A stretch of 64,000 bases of DNA from a bacterium (GCA_021813505.1 JAKAKI010000006.1:1-64000), one strand, 5' to 3'. Shown: positions 1 through 8,558, counted from the first letter of the stretch. Notes: generated by a model not told the origin, from the sequence alone. A program made the numbers and translations.

Positions 1-65
1 ACGAAGAGGAACACTCAGGAACGCATGACGGACTGGGTGTTCCCCGGCTCGTCACGTTTACTCAA

Positions 66-149
66 CCTTCGGAACCGCCCGGTGCGGACCCGCATGCCGG
101 GTGGTGTGGGAGGGGTCCTCAGGGAAAAGCCTGAGGCCCCTATCCCGAT
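66..149 (+). mobile_element. 3' end of a group II intron (domains V and VI), left part outside window
   Basis: Positions 72-106 fold as a domain-V-like hairpin: ACCGCCCGG pairs with CCGGGTGGT, a two-base TG bulge follows on the 3' side, then TGCG pairs with CGCA around a short loop. It is followed by GTGTGGGAGGGG, a second hairpin (CCTCAGG...CCTGAGG, 117-136) and the pyrimidine-rich end CCCCTATCCCGAT, which resembles the domain VI branch-point arm and 3' boundary of bacterial group II introns. I place the 3' splice site after about 149. The intron-encoded reverse transcriptase and 5' domains would lie left of position 1, so completeness cannot be judged. The identification rests on recognised structure and sequence style, not on a covariance search. 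Confidence 0.65.
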
Positions 150-524
150 CCTTCGTGGATTCGCAGGTCGATTCACACGCGAGTCGATGCGGCGTGTCCG
201 CCTACCGGCCACAGAGTCGCGGACAAGGGGCTTTCAGCCCCTTGCACCGGTCGCGCGGCATCGCCGGTTCGCGATTGCTTCCACACGCTCGTTGGCACGG
301 TTGCGAAGAGAGAGTGGCGGCGGCGACACCGCGCTGAAGCGCAGTGTTAACAGAAGCGACCGCTGTCGATTAACTCCGCGCTTCTGGTCGTGTTGAAAGA
401 GGCCGGACAGGAGTGGGGCCCACCAGATTGAGGCGATCTCGGTGGGCCCCACTCCTGTCCGACCTCACGAATTCACGGGAGGCGTGGTTAAGCGCTCCGC
501 CCGATGCGACAGTGCCCCGACCCG
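150..524. other. Gene-poor stretch with palindromic repeats
   Basis: No convincing gene. It holds a hairpin around GGGGCTTTCAGCCCC (229-243), the same sequence that occurs near 42813. It also holds a long inverted repeat at 405-463 whose arms read GACAGGAGTGGGGCCCACC and its complement, separated by about 20 bases. The latter lies just beyond the stop codon of the minus-strand creatininase-family gene and could act as a terminator, though no T-run follows it. Confidence 0.6.
405..463. repeat. Long inverted repeat (GTGGGGCCCAC arms)
   Basis: Two arms of about 19 bases are near-perfect reverse complements around AGATTGAGGCGATCTCG. The core ACTCCTGTCCG also appears at 25158, 26946 and (reverse) 39968, so this is one member of a dispersed family rather than a unique regulatory site. 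Confidence 0.7.
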
Positions 525-1439
525 CTAAAGCGACATCAACACCATCGCCACGATCACCACAACCGTGAGCACCACCCACATCCGGAAATTGGTGCGCAAG
601 ATTGGCACCCAGTAGAGCGGCGATCGGAACTGCCGCATACGTCCAGAGCCATCCAGAAACATGCGGATGACTCGAGTTGCTTCTTCACGCAGAACCACCA
701 GGCTGGCTTCAGCGAATTCCCTATCGGCGCGCGCGGGGGCGCCGAGATATCCCTGCCCCGCCGGTGCTTTGAGCGGTGTACTGGGACGCAACCGCCAGCG
801 GGGGACCAGCGCGTCGGGCAGTTCCTTGTATTTCTGATCCACCAGCTCCGGACGCAGCCACAACATCATCGCCGTCTCCCACCACCCACCGTGGTAGTCC
901 ATGGAGAGGGCACTACGCTCCTCTTCGGTAAACTGCCGCCCCGCCGCCGCTTCGATGCGGCTGTGAAAATCGCCGGTGAGGAATCGGTAAATGATTGTTG
1001 AGGTGAGATTCGCTGTCCGAATGCGATGATGCCGAGTCAGTATTGTCGCCGCCTCATCCAGCGCCACCATGTGCCCCGGCCCACCATGAGCCGACACGAT
1101 CAGGAACCGCCGGAAGCCCGCTGTCGCCAGGGATTCCCCATAATCGATTACCAGATCGCGGATCACCCGCTGCCGGATGAAGATCGACCCCATAAATCGG
1201 TACACATGGGTCCCGACAGGAATCAGCGGGGCGAGGATGACTGGTGTGTCCGGCTCCAATTCCGCCACAACCTCGGCGGCCAATCCCGAGAAATGGGAGG
1301 CATGCATCGCGTCGGTCCCCAACGGCAGGTGGGGGCCATGCTCCTCGAGCGGACTAATCGGAAGTATCACGACCGCATTCGCAGCCGCCAGATCACTCAA
1401 TTGCGGAGAATTCAACTCTTCGAGTCGGTAAAGGCTCAT
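525..1439 (-). CDS. Creatininase-family amidohydrolase with C-terminal membrane anchor
   Basis: A 304-residue protein of the creatininase/creatinine amidohydrolase superfamily, whose members hydrolyse cyclic amides or formamides at a two-metal site. The N-terminal third shows the metal-binding signature EEHGPHLPLGTDAMHA (Glu, His, Asp ligands), and a second His-containing stretch SAHGGPGHM follows. The last 20 residues are strongly hydrophobic and predict a tail anchor, which is unusual for this normally soluble family. The ATG at 1439 is chosen. A TTG at 1475 would add 12 residues, but its TTGACA sequence looks like a -35 box. No neighbouring pathway gene points to a substrate, so the reaction is unassigned. 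Confidence 0.8.
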   Translation of the reverse strand: MSLYRLEELNSPQLSDLAAANAVVILPISPLEEHGPHLPLGTDAMHASHFSGLAAEVVAELEPDTPVILAPLIPVGTHVYRFMGSIFIRQRVIRDLVIDYGESLATAGFRRFLIVSAHGGPGHMVALDEAATILTRHHRIRTANLTSTIIYRFLTGDFHSRIEAAAGRQFTEEERSALSMDYHGGWWETAMMLWLRPELVDQKYKELPDALVPRWRLRPSTPLKAPAGQGYLGAPARADREFAEASLVVLREEATRVIRMFLDGSGRMRQFRSPLYWVPILRTNFRMWVVLTVVVIVAMVLMSL

Positions 1440-1503
1440 TGGGCGAAGGTACTGCCCGAGTCCGATGTGTGTCAAAGATAGAAGGGAGGTCGATTCGCTG
1501 CTG

Positions 1504-3144
1504 CTACTGCAGAATGATGTTCACCTGAGTACTGCTGCCTCCCGACGACTTTTTGGGAGCCTTCTTGAAGGTGCGATTCGTTCGGGAGGGATAGTCGATT
1601 CCCTTGCCTGCCAGAAGGTCTTCGATCGTGAGTATCTGCATCACCGGGTGCTTCGTACCCCAAGGTGAGCTATAAATCCCCGCGCCCGCCGCCTCTGTCC
1701 TCATCGGACGAGTCGGACTCTCCAACGAAATCAGCACGCCAATGACCGCGTGCTCTCGTTCGACTACGCCCCGCAGGTCGCGCACATCTTTTACCGTCAC
1801 CCCACCGCTCTTGACGGAAAGGATGATTTGCTTGGTCTGTCCCTTGGCACCTTCGTCATGAAAGTACAACCTTCCATCGATTCCCTGATCTGCACCCTTC
1901 TTCTGCTCCACCGGGCGGGCATTGACCAATCCAAGCGCCCACCATTGGAACTGAAATCGGTCGTTTTCGGCCAACGCCTGTGCCTCCGAGAGCGAGACAG
2001 GTTCACCGATAACGTTGTACTCAGCCCTTTCCTCGAATGAATCCCAGAGTCTTTTCTTGACTAGAGTAATAGCCAGGTGCGTGACATCAATTCCAATCCA
2101 GTGTCGTTTCAGTCGTTGCGCCGCCGCGATAGTTGTTCCACAGCCGCAAGAGGGATCGAGGATGGTGGCGCCCTCATTGCTGCTGGCACTTAAGAATCTT
2201 TCAAGCAGAGCTTCCGGTTTCTGAGTTGGATATCCCAGCCGTTCTCGTTTAGGTCCACCCATTGTCTGCAGCGCGTAGACGTCATCAATGATATCCTGCA
2301 ACGGGACGCCCTTTGCCTCGCTTATATAGCGTTTTATCTTCGGCCAGGCGGTGCCGGACTTGGGCCAATGAACGCGACCGTCAGCGTCGAGCTTATCTAG
2401 GTCGTCTGGCGGATACATCCAATGACGACCTTTCGGGGTTGGGTCAAATCCCTTCCACGGTAGCCCCGTTTCTCCGTGGCGAACGCCGTTTCCCGTCATA
2501 TCTCCGGTCCAGTACGAGCCGCGTCCGTCTCCATCATTGAACTTGAAGAACCGCTCAACATACTCATCAGTGTAAGGGAGACGAACGTCTGTCCAGACCA
2601 TCTGCTCCGATTTGGAGTAGAAGAGGATTACGTCGTGAATTGGCCCATATCGCTTGGCACTACTGTGTGCGTGACTGCGCTTCCAGATGATCTCATTCTG
2701 AAACAGGTCGAATCCAAAGATTGCATCCATGAGCATCTTCAGGTAGTGGCTCGCCGTCGGATCACAGTGTAAGTAGATCGTACCGGTCGGCTTCAGCACT
2801 CGCCGCAACTCAACCAACCGTGGTGCCATCATAGCGAGGTAGGCCAGCATATCGGTATCACCGAGAAACGCTCTGAACCCCTGCATTGCTAAGGAGACTC
2901 TCCCACCTCGTTCAACGAGCTCTTGATACGCCAATGCCGCAGCCTGATCCCAATGCCAAGTGTCCTCAAAGGCCATGATTTGGGCTGATGACTGCGAACC
3001 GTTCTGTTCTTGGAACAGTACGTTGTAGTTCTGATCGCTCTTGAAAGGCGGATCGAGATAGACCAAATCAACCGACTCATCCGGTATATAACGGCGGAGG
3101 ACATCCAGATTGTCACCGTAGTATAGCGTATTCCCTTTAGGCAT
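1504..3144 (-). CDS. Beta-class DNA methyltransferase fused to an Mrr-like nuclease domain
   Basis: This 546-residue protein has the amino-methyltransferase motif IV DPPF at residues 31-34 and the AdoMet motif I DPSCGCG at 330-336. That order is typical of beta-class N6-adenine or N4-cytosine enzymes. The target-recognition region lies between them (about 150-300). After about residue 395 a second module begins, with GADQGIDGRLYF (417-428) and ILSVKSGG (441-448), matching the D...(S/Q)xK spacing of Mrr-type PD-(D/E)xK restriction endonucleases. A single polypeptide therefore may both modify and cut DNA; no separate endonuclease or specificity gene is next to it. Start is the ATG at 3144. Recognition sequence and nuclease activity cannot be read from sequence. 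Confidence 0.85.
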   Translation of the reverse strand: MPKGNTLYYGDNLDVLRRYIPDESVDLVYLDPPFKSDQNYNVLFQEQNGSQSSAQIMAFEDTWHWDQAAALAYQELVERGGRVSLAMQGFRAFLGDTDMLAYLAMMAPRLVELRRVLKPTGTIYLHCDPTASHYLKMLMDAIFGFDLFQNEIIWKRSHAHSSAKRYGPIHDVILFYSKSEQMVWTDVRLPYTDEYVERFFKFNDGDGRGSYWTGDMTGNGVRHGETGLPWKGFDPTPKGRHWMYPPDDLDKLDADGRVHWPKSGTAWPKIKRYISEAKGVPLQDIIDDVYALQTMGGPKRERLGYPTQKPEALLERFLSASSNEGATILDPSCGCGTTIAAAQRLKRHWIGIDVTHLAITLVKKRLWDSFEERAEYNVIGEPVSLSEAQALAENDRFQFQWWALGLVNARPVEQKKGADQGIDGRLYFHDEGAKGQTKQIILSVKSGGVTVKDVRDLRGVVEREHAVIGVLISLESPTRPMRTEAAGAGIYSSPWGTKHPVMQILTIEDLLAGKGIDYPSRTNRTFKKAPKKSSGGSSTQVNIILQ

Positions 3145-3518
3145 GGCGTGAGTCCGAACGACCCTTGAACCGCAATTTGAACACGATACGTCCCACCGTC
3201 AAGTGGAGTTCCTCGGCTCGTACTGTAACTTCGCATCAAACGGTTGCCGAATCAACCGCTGCAGATTCATCCCCGACTTTACGGAAGAATCTTCCCAATC
3301 GAGCGCCAGAACCTCAGCGCTTCTTGACGCGCTGGAAAAAACCGGAATTTTCTCCTCCGGCCTAGGCCAGTCAACCAGATGTGTATCTAATTGCGTGCCA
3401 ATGCGATAAGGCGTTGCTCTCCCGCTGGTGGCTCATGGAGCGCTCTGTTTGCCGAACCCCGGCGCCAAGCGCCCCCATCTGGCACGCGCCTTGCCAATGC
3501 ACTCCAAGGAGGTCGTAC
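3145..3518. other. Divergent intergenic region between methyltransferase and flagellar operon
   Basis: I see no supported gene here. It contains the sigma-54 promoter match at 3479-3496 and the flgF ribosome-binding site at 3506-3512. The rest shows no repeat or hairpin that stands out. Confidence 0.6.
3479..3496 (+). promoter_or_regulatory. Sigma-54 promoter of the flagellar operon
   Basis: CTGGCACGCGCCTTGCC matches the -24/-12 consensus TGGCACG-N4-TTGC, with exactly ten bases between GG (3481-3482) and GC (3493-3494). The start of transcription would be near 3506, just ahead of the flgF Shine-Dalgarno, giving a very short leader. Sigma-54 control of rod and hook genes is established in many flagellated bacteria. 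No enhancer site was recognised. Confidence 0.65.
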
Positions 3519-4253
3519 GTGCTAAAAGGGATAGCCGCTGCCGCCTCGGGGATGATCCCCCGTGTGCGAAAACAAGAAGCCATCGCCAACAACCTGGCCA
3601 ACTCGGTCACGGCTGGGTTCAAACGCGATCGTGTCTTCTTTCAGGATTTGTCGAAAGCCCAGGCCAAACTCATGAAGGGCGAAGCCGATTGGCAACTGCC
3701 GCCTCAGGCGGTCGGCGCCATCGACTTCAAACAGGGGACTCTCGAACACACCGGCCACGCGCTCGATCTCGCCCTCGCCGGCGAGGGATTCTTCGCAGTT
3801 TCCACACCCGACGGCGAGCGTTACACGCGCAACGGCCATTTCGATATCTCGCCCACCGGCGTCCTGACCACCACCGACGGCAATCCCGTTCTCGGCACCA
3901 ATGGTCCGCTCCAGATGCCGCCGGGCGATATCTCGGTCTCGGGTGCCGGCGTCGTCTCGGTCAACGGACGCACCGTGGGCAATCTGCGCATCGTGAACTT
4001 TGCGGACACCAGCGTCCTCATCCGCGCCGGCTCCGCACTGCTCGGCGTGAACAACCCAAGCATCAAACCTGTGGAAGGCCCCACGCTGGCTGTCCGGCAG
4101 GGATATCTCGAAGGCTCCAACGTCAGCACCATCGAAGAGATGGTCGACATGATCACGACCTACCGCTTCTTCGAAACCGATCAGAAAGCCATCCAGATGC
4201 AGGATGAAACCCTGGGCAAGGCTGTCAATGAACTCGGGAGAGTCCCGGGCTGA
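3519..4253 (+). CDS. flgF: Flagellar basal-body rod protein FlgF
   Basis: A 244-residue proximal-rod protein of the periplasm-spanning flagellar rod. The N terminus has the flagellar rod signature AAASGMIPRVRKQEAIANNLANSVTAGFKRD. The middle has the GEGFFAVSTPDGERYTRNG segment, and the C terminus the EEMVDMITTYRFFETDQKAIQ helix that packs against neighbouring subunits. The start is the GTG at 3519, preceded at six bases by AAGGAGG (3506-3512); upstream in-frame ATGs lack a ribosome-binding site. It is first in the operon and is followed after 53 bases by flgG. FlgF and FlgG are paralogues; the shorter length and the first position support FlgF. Confidence 0.88.
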   Translation: MLKGIAAAASGMIPRVRKQEAIANNLANSVTAGFKRDRVFFQDLSKAQAKLMKGEADWQLPPQAVGAIDFKQGTLEHTGHALDLALAGEGFFAVSTPDGERYTRNGHFDISPTGVLTTTDGNPVLGTNGPLQMPPGDISVSGAGVVSVNGRTVGNLRIVNFADTSVLIRAGSALLGVNNPSIKPVEGPTLAVRQGYLEGSNVSTIEEMVDMITTYRFFETDQKAIQMQDETLGKAVNELGRVPG

Positions 4254-4306
4254 TGAGGCGGGGCTCTTGACCGTCTCTTTGGCATGAACATCAGAGGAGT
4301 AATACC

Positions 4307-5095
4307 ATGATCAAGGCACTGCGTACCGCGGCGTCGGGGATGATCGCCCAGCAGTTGAATATTGATACCATCGCCAACAACCTGGCGAACATCAATACGA
4401 CCGGATTCAAGAAGTCCAAAGTCGAGTTCCAGGATGTTCTCTACGACAAGGTCCGCACCGCCGGGACCAACGTGTCCACCGCGAACGTCGTGCCGGTCAA
4501 TCTGGAAATCGGATATGGCTCGAAGCCCATCGCCACTACGCGCATGTTCTCCGAGGGGGATCTGTCTCCGACCAACAATCCGCTCGATGTCGCAGTTCAG
4601 GGAGCCGGCTTCTTCCAGATTCAGCTCCCCGATGGGACCACCGCGTACACCCGCGATGGGTCGCTCAAAGTTTCCGGCGACGGACGCCTGGTCACCTCCG
4701 ATGGCTTCTTCCTGAACCCGGAAATCACCATCCCGCAGGATGCCCTTTCGGTATCGATCAGTATCGACGGTACGGTGCAGGTCACACTGCCCAAGCAGAC
4801 GGAACCTCAGGAAGTCGGGCAGATCCAGCTCGCCAAGTTTCTGAATCCCTCCGGCATGCAGGCCATCGGCCACAATCTGTATCTGGCCTCGGTCTCGTCC
4901 GGCGATCCGATCATCGGCAACCCGAGCGAAAACGGTTTCGGTGAACTGGCCCAGGGGTATCTCGAAATGTCCAACGTCGAGGTTGTGGATGAAATGGTCA
5001 ACATGATCATCGCCCAGCGTACCTATGAAATCAACGCCAAGGCCATTCAGACAACCGACGAAATGTCCAGCGTCGCCAACCAGTTGAAACGGTAG
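4307..5095 (+). CDS. flgG: Flagellar distal rod protein FlgG
   Basis: At 262 residues this is the usual FlgG length. It forms the distal rod that passes through the P- and L-rings. The N-terminal coiled segment ALRTAASGMIAQQLNIDTIANNLANINTTGFKKSK and the C-terminal NVEVVDEMVNMIIAQRTYEINAKAIQT are near-consensus. The middle contains the hook-basal-body FGAGFFQIQ-like stretch (QGAGFFQIQLPDG). Start ATG at 4307 follows AGAGGAG at a normal distance. It lies between flgF and flgA, consistent with assembly order. Confidence 0.95.
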   Translation: MIKALRTAASGMIAQQLNIDTIANNLANINTTGFKKSKVEFQDVLYDKVRTAGTNVSTANVVPVNLEIGYGSKPIATTRMFSEGDLSPTNNPLDVAVQGAGFFQIQLPDGTTAYTRDGSLKVSGDGRLVTSDGFFLNPEITIPQDALSVSISIDGTVQVTLPKQTEPQEVGQIQLAKFLNPSGMQAIGHNLYLASVSSGDPIIGNPSENGFGELAQGYLEMSNVEVVDEMVNMIIAQRTYEINAKAIQTTDEMSSVANQLKR

Positions 5096-5140
5096 TGATG
5101 AGTTAAAGCGGCAATCCTATGACTTCTGTGAATGACCAAC

Positions 5141-5167
5141 GAGGGAGGGCGAGGCTCCTGCCGAGCC
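5141..5167 (+). repeat. REP-like half-element (GAGGCTCCTGCCGAGCC family)
   Basis: The sequence GAGGGAGGGCGAGGCTCCTG and the following CCGAGCC match the left half of the doublets at 7938, 26643 and 40115. Here only one half is clear; a weak complement (GGTACGGCAGGCGTGCC) follows. It sits between flgG and the probable flgA start. Confidence 0.7.
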
Positions 5168-5244
5168 TCTTAATGCACGTGCGCCAAGGTACGGCAGGCG
5201 TGCCAACGTCACTCGAAACCTGTCGCCGCCTCTCCCGTCTGACC

Positions 5245-5970
5245 ATGAAGCTCGCCTGGATCGCCTGGAGTCTGATCTTCGCGGTCGCCGCACTCAAACC
5301 ATCGGCCGTGCGCTCGGCCGATGTGCCGGCCTGGCCCGCCGCACTCCAGGCGGCGTTGCAGGCCGCCGTGTGCGAACGCAATGGGTACACTCCGGGCGAC
5401 ATCGAAATCACCTATCACATGACGCGTGTGCCCGACCGCTGCAAACACGCGACCTCATACCATATCGAAATTCCGGAGTTCGATGACGCCATCGGTCCGT
5501 TGACCGCCCACGCCGACTGCGACAGTGCCAATGTCAGAATCGCCACCGTGGCCATTCCGGTACGCGTGTCAATCTACGCGCGCGCCCTCGTCACGACCCG
5601 GCTGTTGTCACGTTACGACGTCATTCGTCCCGAAGACATCAAGCGTGAACGCTTTGAGGTCACCAGGATTATGGATTGGGCGGTGACCGATGTTGACTCT
5701 GTTGTGGGACGCCGCGTGCTGCGCACGATCGGCGCCGGCCAGGTGCTCGACCGCCGCGCTCTCGCGGATGTGCCGTTGATCCGGCGTGGCGACCGCGTGA
5801 CCATGACCTATGCGCTTGGCACGGTCCGCGCCTCAACCCAGGCCGTCGCCGTGGAAGATGGTTATCCCGATCAAAAGATTCTCGTGAAGCTCGGTGAGAG
5901 ACAAAGGCTCGTTTCGGCGATGGTCGTCGATGCCGCCACTGTCCGCCCAATCTTAGCGCAGGCCAGGTAA
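5245..5970 (+). CDS. flgA: Flagellar P-ring assembly chaperone FlgA
   Basis: FlgA is a periplasmic protein that assists FlgI polymerisation around the rod. From the ATG at 5245 the protein is 241 residues, beginning with a signal peptide (KLAWIAWSLIFAVAALKPSAVRSA). A SAF-type domain follows (about 95-160: ALVTTRLLSRYDVIRPEDI...VVGRRVLRTIGAGQVL) and then the FlgA C-terminal beta domain with DRVTMTYALGTVRASTQAVA. An in-frame ATG at 5119 would run through the REP-like element and bury the signal peptide, so it is rejected. flgH follows after 41 bases. Confidence 0.88.
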   Translation: MKLAWIAWSLIFAVAALKPSAVRSADVPAWPAALQAALQAAVCERNGYTPGDIEITYHMTRVPDRCKHATSYHIEIPEFDDAIGPLTAHADCDSANVRIATVAIPVRVSIYARALVTTRLLSRYDVIRPEDIKRERFEVTRIMDWAVTDVDSVVGRRVLRTIGAGQVLDRRALADVPLIRRGDRVTMTYALGTVRASTQAVAVEDGYPDQKILVKLGERQRLVSAMVVDAATVRPILAQAR

Positions 5971-6011
5971 GGCAGCGCCGTAGACAACGATTTGTGCAAG
6001 GAGAAGCCGAT

Positions 6012-6644
6012 ATGAAACCGCACAGCGAAGTCCATCAGGCCAAACCGGAATCGTCCTCCGGGTTCTTCTGGTTCCTCCTGTTGCTCTTCTTCGTCCTCTC
6101 CACTGTGACCGCGAGCGCGGCCAATCTCAGCCAGTTGCGCGCTGCCTCCCTCTTTTCAGATACGAAGGCCCTGAATGTCGGCGACCTGCTGACCGTGCTG
6201 ATCGACGAAACCGCCGTGGCGCAGAACGCGGTCAAGACAGACATCAAGAAGAGCGGCAAGTTCGATTTGAACGCCGGACCGGGATTCGGTAACATTTTCA
6301 AACTGATTCCCAACTTCGGCGCCACCGGCACCTCCGCGAACGAGTCGCAAAATGAGGGAGGAACCTCCCGCGCCGGTTCGTTGCAGGCAACCATGACCGT
6401 CCACATCGCCGGCGTGCGCGAAAACGGCGATCTCGTCATCGAAGGCACCCGTGTCATCGGCATCAATACCGATAAGGAAATGCTGATCTTGACCGGCGTT
6501 GTGCGTCCCGAGGACATCGGCCCGAATAACACAATCAACTCGAGTCTGATCGGAGATGCCCAGGTCACCTACCGGGGCAAAGGCTCCGCAAACAATGGCG
6601 GGAAGCCCGGCTGGATCATGCGCTTCCTCAACTGGGTATTCTAA
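6012..6644 (+). CDS. flgH: Flagellar L-ring protein FlgH
   Basis: FlgH forms the outer-membrane L-ring bushing. The 210-residue product has a hydrophobic leader (GFFWFLLLLFFVLSTVTASA), the core LNVGDLLTVLIDETAVAQN, the Gly-rich middle, and the C-terminal VRENGDLVIEGTRVI...LTGVVRPEDIGPNNTINSSLIGDAQVTY region diagnostic of FlgH. FlgH is normally a lipoprotein, but there is no lipobox cysteine here; the leader instead ends ASA-AN, a signal peptidase I type site. Start ATG 6012 lies seven bases after AAGGAGA. An upstream GTG at 5994 overlaps that ribosome-binding site. Confidence 0.9.
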   Translation: MKPHSEVHQAKPESSSGFFWFLLLLFFVLSTVTASAANLSQLRAASLFSDTKALNVGDLLTVLIDETAVAQNAVKTDIKKSGKFDLNAGPGFGNIFKLIPNFGATGTSANESQNEGGTSRAGSLQATMTVHIAGVRENGDLVIEGTRVIGINTDKEMLILTGVVRPEDIGPNNTINSSLIGDAQVTYRGKGSANNGGKPGWIMRFLNWVF

Positions 6645-6689
6645 TCAGACGACCTGATGCACTTCGAGGATTGAAGTTTCCGAACCCGC

Positions 6690-6712
6690 AGGGGCGTATT
6701 GCATACGCCCCA
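6690..6712. repeat. Palindrome GCGTATTGCATACGCC, copy 1
   Basis: GGGGCGTATTGCATACGCCC lies between flgH and flgI; a near-identical copy is at 45735-45754. It is probably a dispersed palindrome rather than an operator. Confidence 0.6.
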
Positions 6713-6740
6713 ACCTCTCATGGACGAGAAGGGATACCAA

Positions 6741-7883
6741 GTGAAGCACAGACCCAAAGATGACTCCGGCTCCAACGGCGCGTTCATGGCCATCGCCCTC
6801 GCGGTGCTTCTGATCCTGCCGCTGAGCTGCGCCAAAGCCGGTGGCGCCCGCCTCAAGGACATCACCCACATCGCCGGCTCCAGCTCCGCATCGCTCTTCG
6901 GCTACGGGCTTGTGATTGGATTGTCCGGTACCGGCGATGGACAGGGGACCGCGTTTACCACCCAGTCGCTCGCGAACATGATGCGGCGGATGGGAATCAC
7001 GGTCGATCCCGCGCAAGTTAAAGTGAAAAACGTTGCGGCGGTCATGGTCAACGCGACATTGACCGAGGCCATGGTGCGCGGCGAACGCTTTGACGTAACT
7101 GTTTCTTCCGTTGGGGACGCCAAGAGTCTGCGGGGCGGCACACTGCTGCTGACCCCCCTCGCGTCGATGGATGGCGTTGTTCACGGTTACGCACAAGGCC
7201 CCGTTTCGACCGGTGGCTTTGCCGTCGAGTCGCAGGGGACCAGTGTCTCGAAGAACTACACTCTCGTGGGCCGTGTGCCCGATGGCGGCATGGTCGAGGC
7301 GCCGGTGTTCAAATTGCCCAATGATCTGACGCATCTTGATCTCGTGATTCAGGATCCCGACTGGACCACCGCCCGCCGCGTCGCGGACGCGATCACCATG
7401 CACTTTGGCGCATCGGCGGAAGCCGACCAACCCTCATTGGTCAAAGTCTCGATCCCGGCCGAATACGCCGAGCCGTCCCGCTACGCAGAATTCGTGTCCG
7501 AGCTGGAAGCCCTGACCATCGAACCGGACGCCGCGGCCAAAGTGGTCATCAACGAAAAAACAGGGACGATTGTTGCCGGCCAGTACGTCACCATCGCACC
7601 GGTGGCGGTGGCCCATGGTGACATCACGGTGCAGATTGAAACCGAACCGGTGATCAGTCAGCCCGCGCCGCTTTCACTGAAGGGTGAGACCGTCACCGAG
7701 AAGGTCAGCGATGTGAAGGTCACGGAGAAGGATGCCCGTGTAATCCTCCTCCCCGCGACCACGAACATTCAGGAGGTGGCGCAAAGCCTGAACGCCATCG
7801 GCGCCACCCCGCGTGACATCATTGCGATCTTCCAGGCGTTGAAACAGGCCGGAGCATTGCGCGCCGAGTTGATCATATTGTGA
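6741..7883 (+). CDS. flgI: Flagellar P-ring protein FlgI
   Basis: FlgI builds the periplasmic P-ring around the rod. Conserved stretches include RLKDITHIAGSSSASLFGYGLVIGLSGTGDG near the mature N terminus, the NVAAVMVNATL region, the LNDLT-like NDLTHLDLVIQDPDW segment, and the C-terminal LNAIGATPRDIIAIFQALKQAGALRAELIIL ending typical of the family. I place the start at GTG 6741 (380 residues, signal peptide through SCAKA), eight bases after AGAAGGG. Earlier in-frame codons fall in a GCGTATTGCATACGCC palindrome that also occurs near 45737. Confidence 0.93.
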   Translation: MKHRPKDDSGSNGAFMAIALAVLLILPLSCAKAGGARLKDITHIAGSSSASLFGYGLVIGLSGTGDGQGTAFTTQSLANMMRRMGITVDPAQVKVKNVAAVMVNATLTEAMVRGERFDVTVSSVGDAKSLRGGTLLLTPLASMDGVVHGYAQGPVSTGGFAVESQGTSVSKNYTLVGRVPDGGMVEAPVFKLPNDLTHLDLVIQDPDWTTARRVADAITMHFGASAEADQPSLVKVSIPAEYAEPSRYAEFVSELEALTIEPDAAAKVVINEKTGTIVAGQYVTIAPVAVAHGDITVQIETEPVISQPAPLSLKGETVTEKVSDVKVTEKDARVILLPATTNIQEVAQSLNAIGATPRDIIAIFQALKQAGALRAELIIL

Positions 7884-7937
7884 ATTCAGCATGTTGACAT
7901 GTGGAGAAGTTGACTGATCCAGGGGGGCATGTTTCAT

Positions 7938-8017
7938 GAGGGAGGGCGAGGCTCCTGCCGAGCCATGTTCCCTTGCGCGAGAAGGCTAGGCAGTCCGCCG
8001 CGGCGGATCGCCCTCCC
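7938..8017. repeat. REPIN-like doublet, right half degenerate
   Basis: The left half reads GAGGGAGGGCGAGGCTCCTG CCGAGCC. The right half (7985-8017) ends ATCGCCCTCCC, the complement of the left edge, but its middle is degraded. It occupies the flgI-flgJ gap. Confidence 0.65.
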
Positions 8018-8054
8018 ACTCCGTCAGCACTCATCTGAATCAGCGAGGATCGCC

Positions 8055-8480
8055 ATGCCGGACGCCACACTGCCCATCATCCCGAATTTCACGCTGACCC
8101 ACGCGACGCCGCGTCCCAATCAGCCGGGGCCGAGCGATCCCATCACGGCGCGCGATGCCAAACTTCGAAAGGCAGCCAGCGAATTCGAGTCGCTCTTCCT
8201 GACTCAGCTCTTAAAGACCATGCAATCGACCGTCAACAAGACCAAGGTCGGCAAATCCTTCGGGGGCGAAGTGATGCAGGATGTGGCCTCGGAGAAATTT
8301 GCGGAGAACCTCGCCAGGAAAGGCGGCGTCGGATTGGGCGACATGATCTACAACTCGCTGAAACGCCACCTCCCGTCCGACACGGCCGAACTCAACCCGG
8401 CCTCACGGCCGATTCCACGGCCGGCGGATATCGACTTTCATCCTTTAAGTGGCGCACCTGTGGGGGATAAGAAGCATTAG
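8055..8480 (+). CDS. flgJ: Rod-binding protein, FlgJ N-terminal type
   Basis: This 141-residue protein matches the rod-capping half of FlgJ: AASEFESLFLTQLLKTMQSTVNKTK followed by GGEVMQDVASEKFAENLARKGGVGLGDMIYNSL. The peptidoglycan-hydrolase half of enterobacterial FlgJ is absent, which is usual outside Beta- and Gammaproteobacteria. It caps the growing rod in the periplasm. Start is ATG 8055, six bases after GCGAGGAT; upstream in-frame codons run through the REPIN-like repeat. It is positioned between flgI and the flgN-like gene. Confidence 0.87.
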   Translation: MPDATLPIIPNFTLTHATPRPNQPGPSDPITARDAKLRKAASEFESLFLTQLLKTMQSTVNKTKVGKSFGGEVMQDVASEKFAENLARKGGVGLGDMIYNSLKRHLPSDTAELNPASRPIPRPADIDFHPLSGAPVGDKKH

Positions 8481-8558
8481 CGGCGGCCAGGATCGCGGTG
8501 CACTCCGGTCACGCCGCGTCCGATAATAGCAGCAGGGGAGGACCGGCGAAATCCCCCT

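Noticed and set aside
25-396. 123-codon frame at the left edge
   Set aside because: It runs through the group II intron structure and a palindrome, with no family resemblance.
3428-4207. 259-codon frame with many Arg and His
   Set aside because: Shifted frame of flgF; the composition is typical of a shadow frame.
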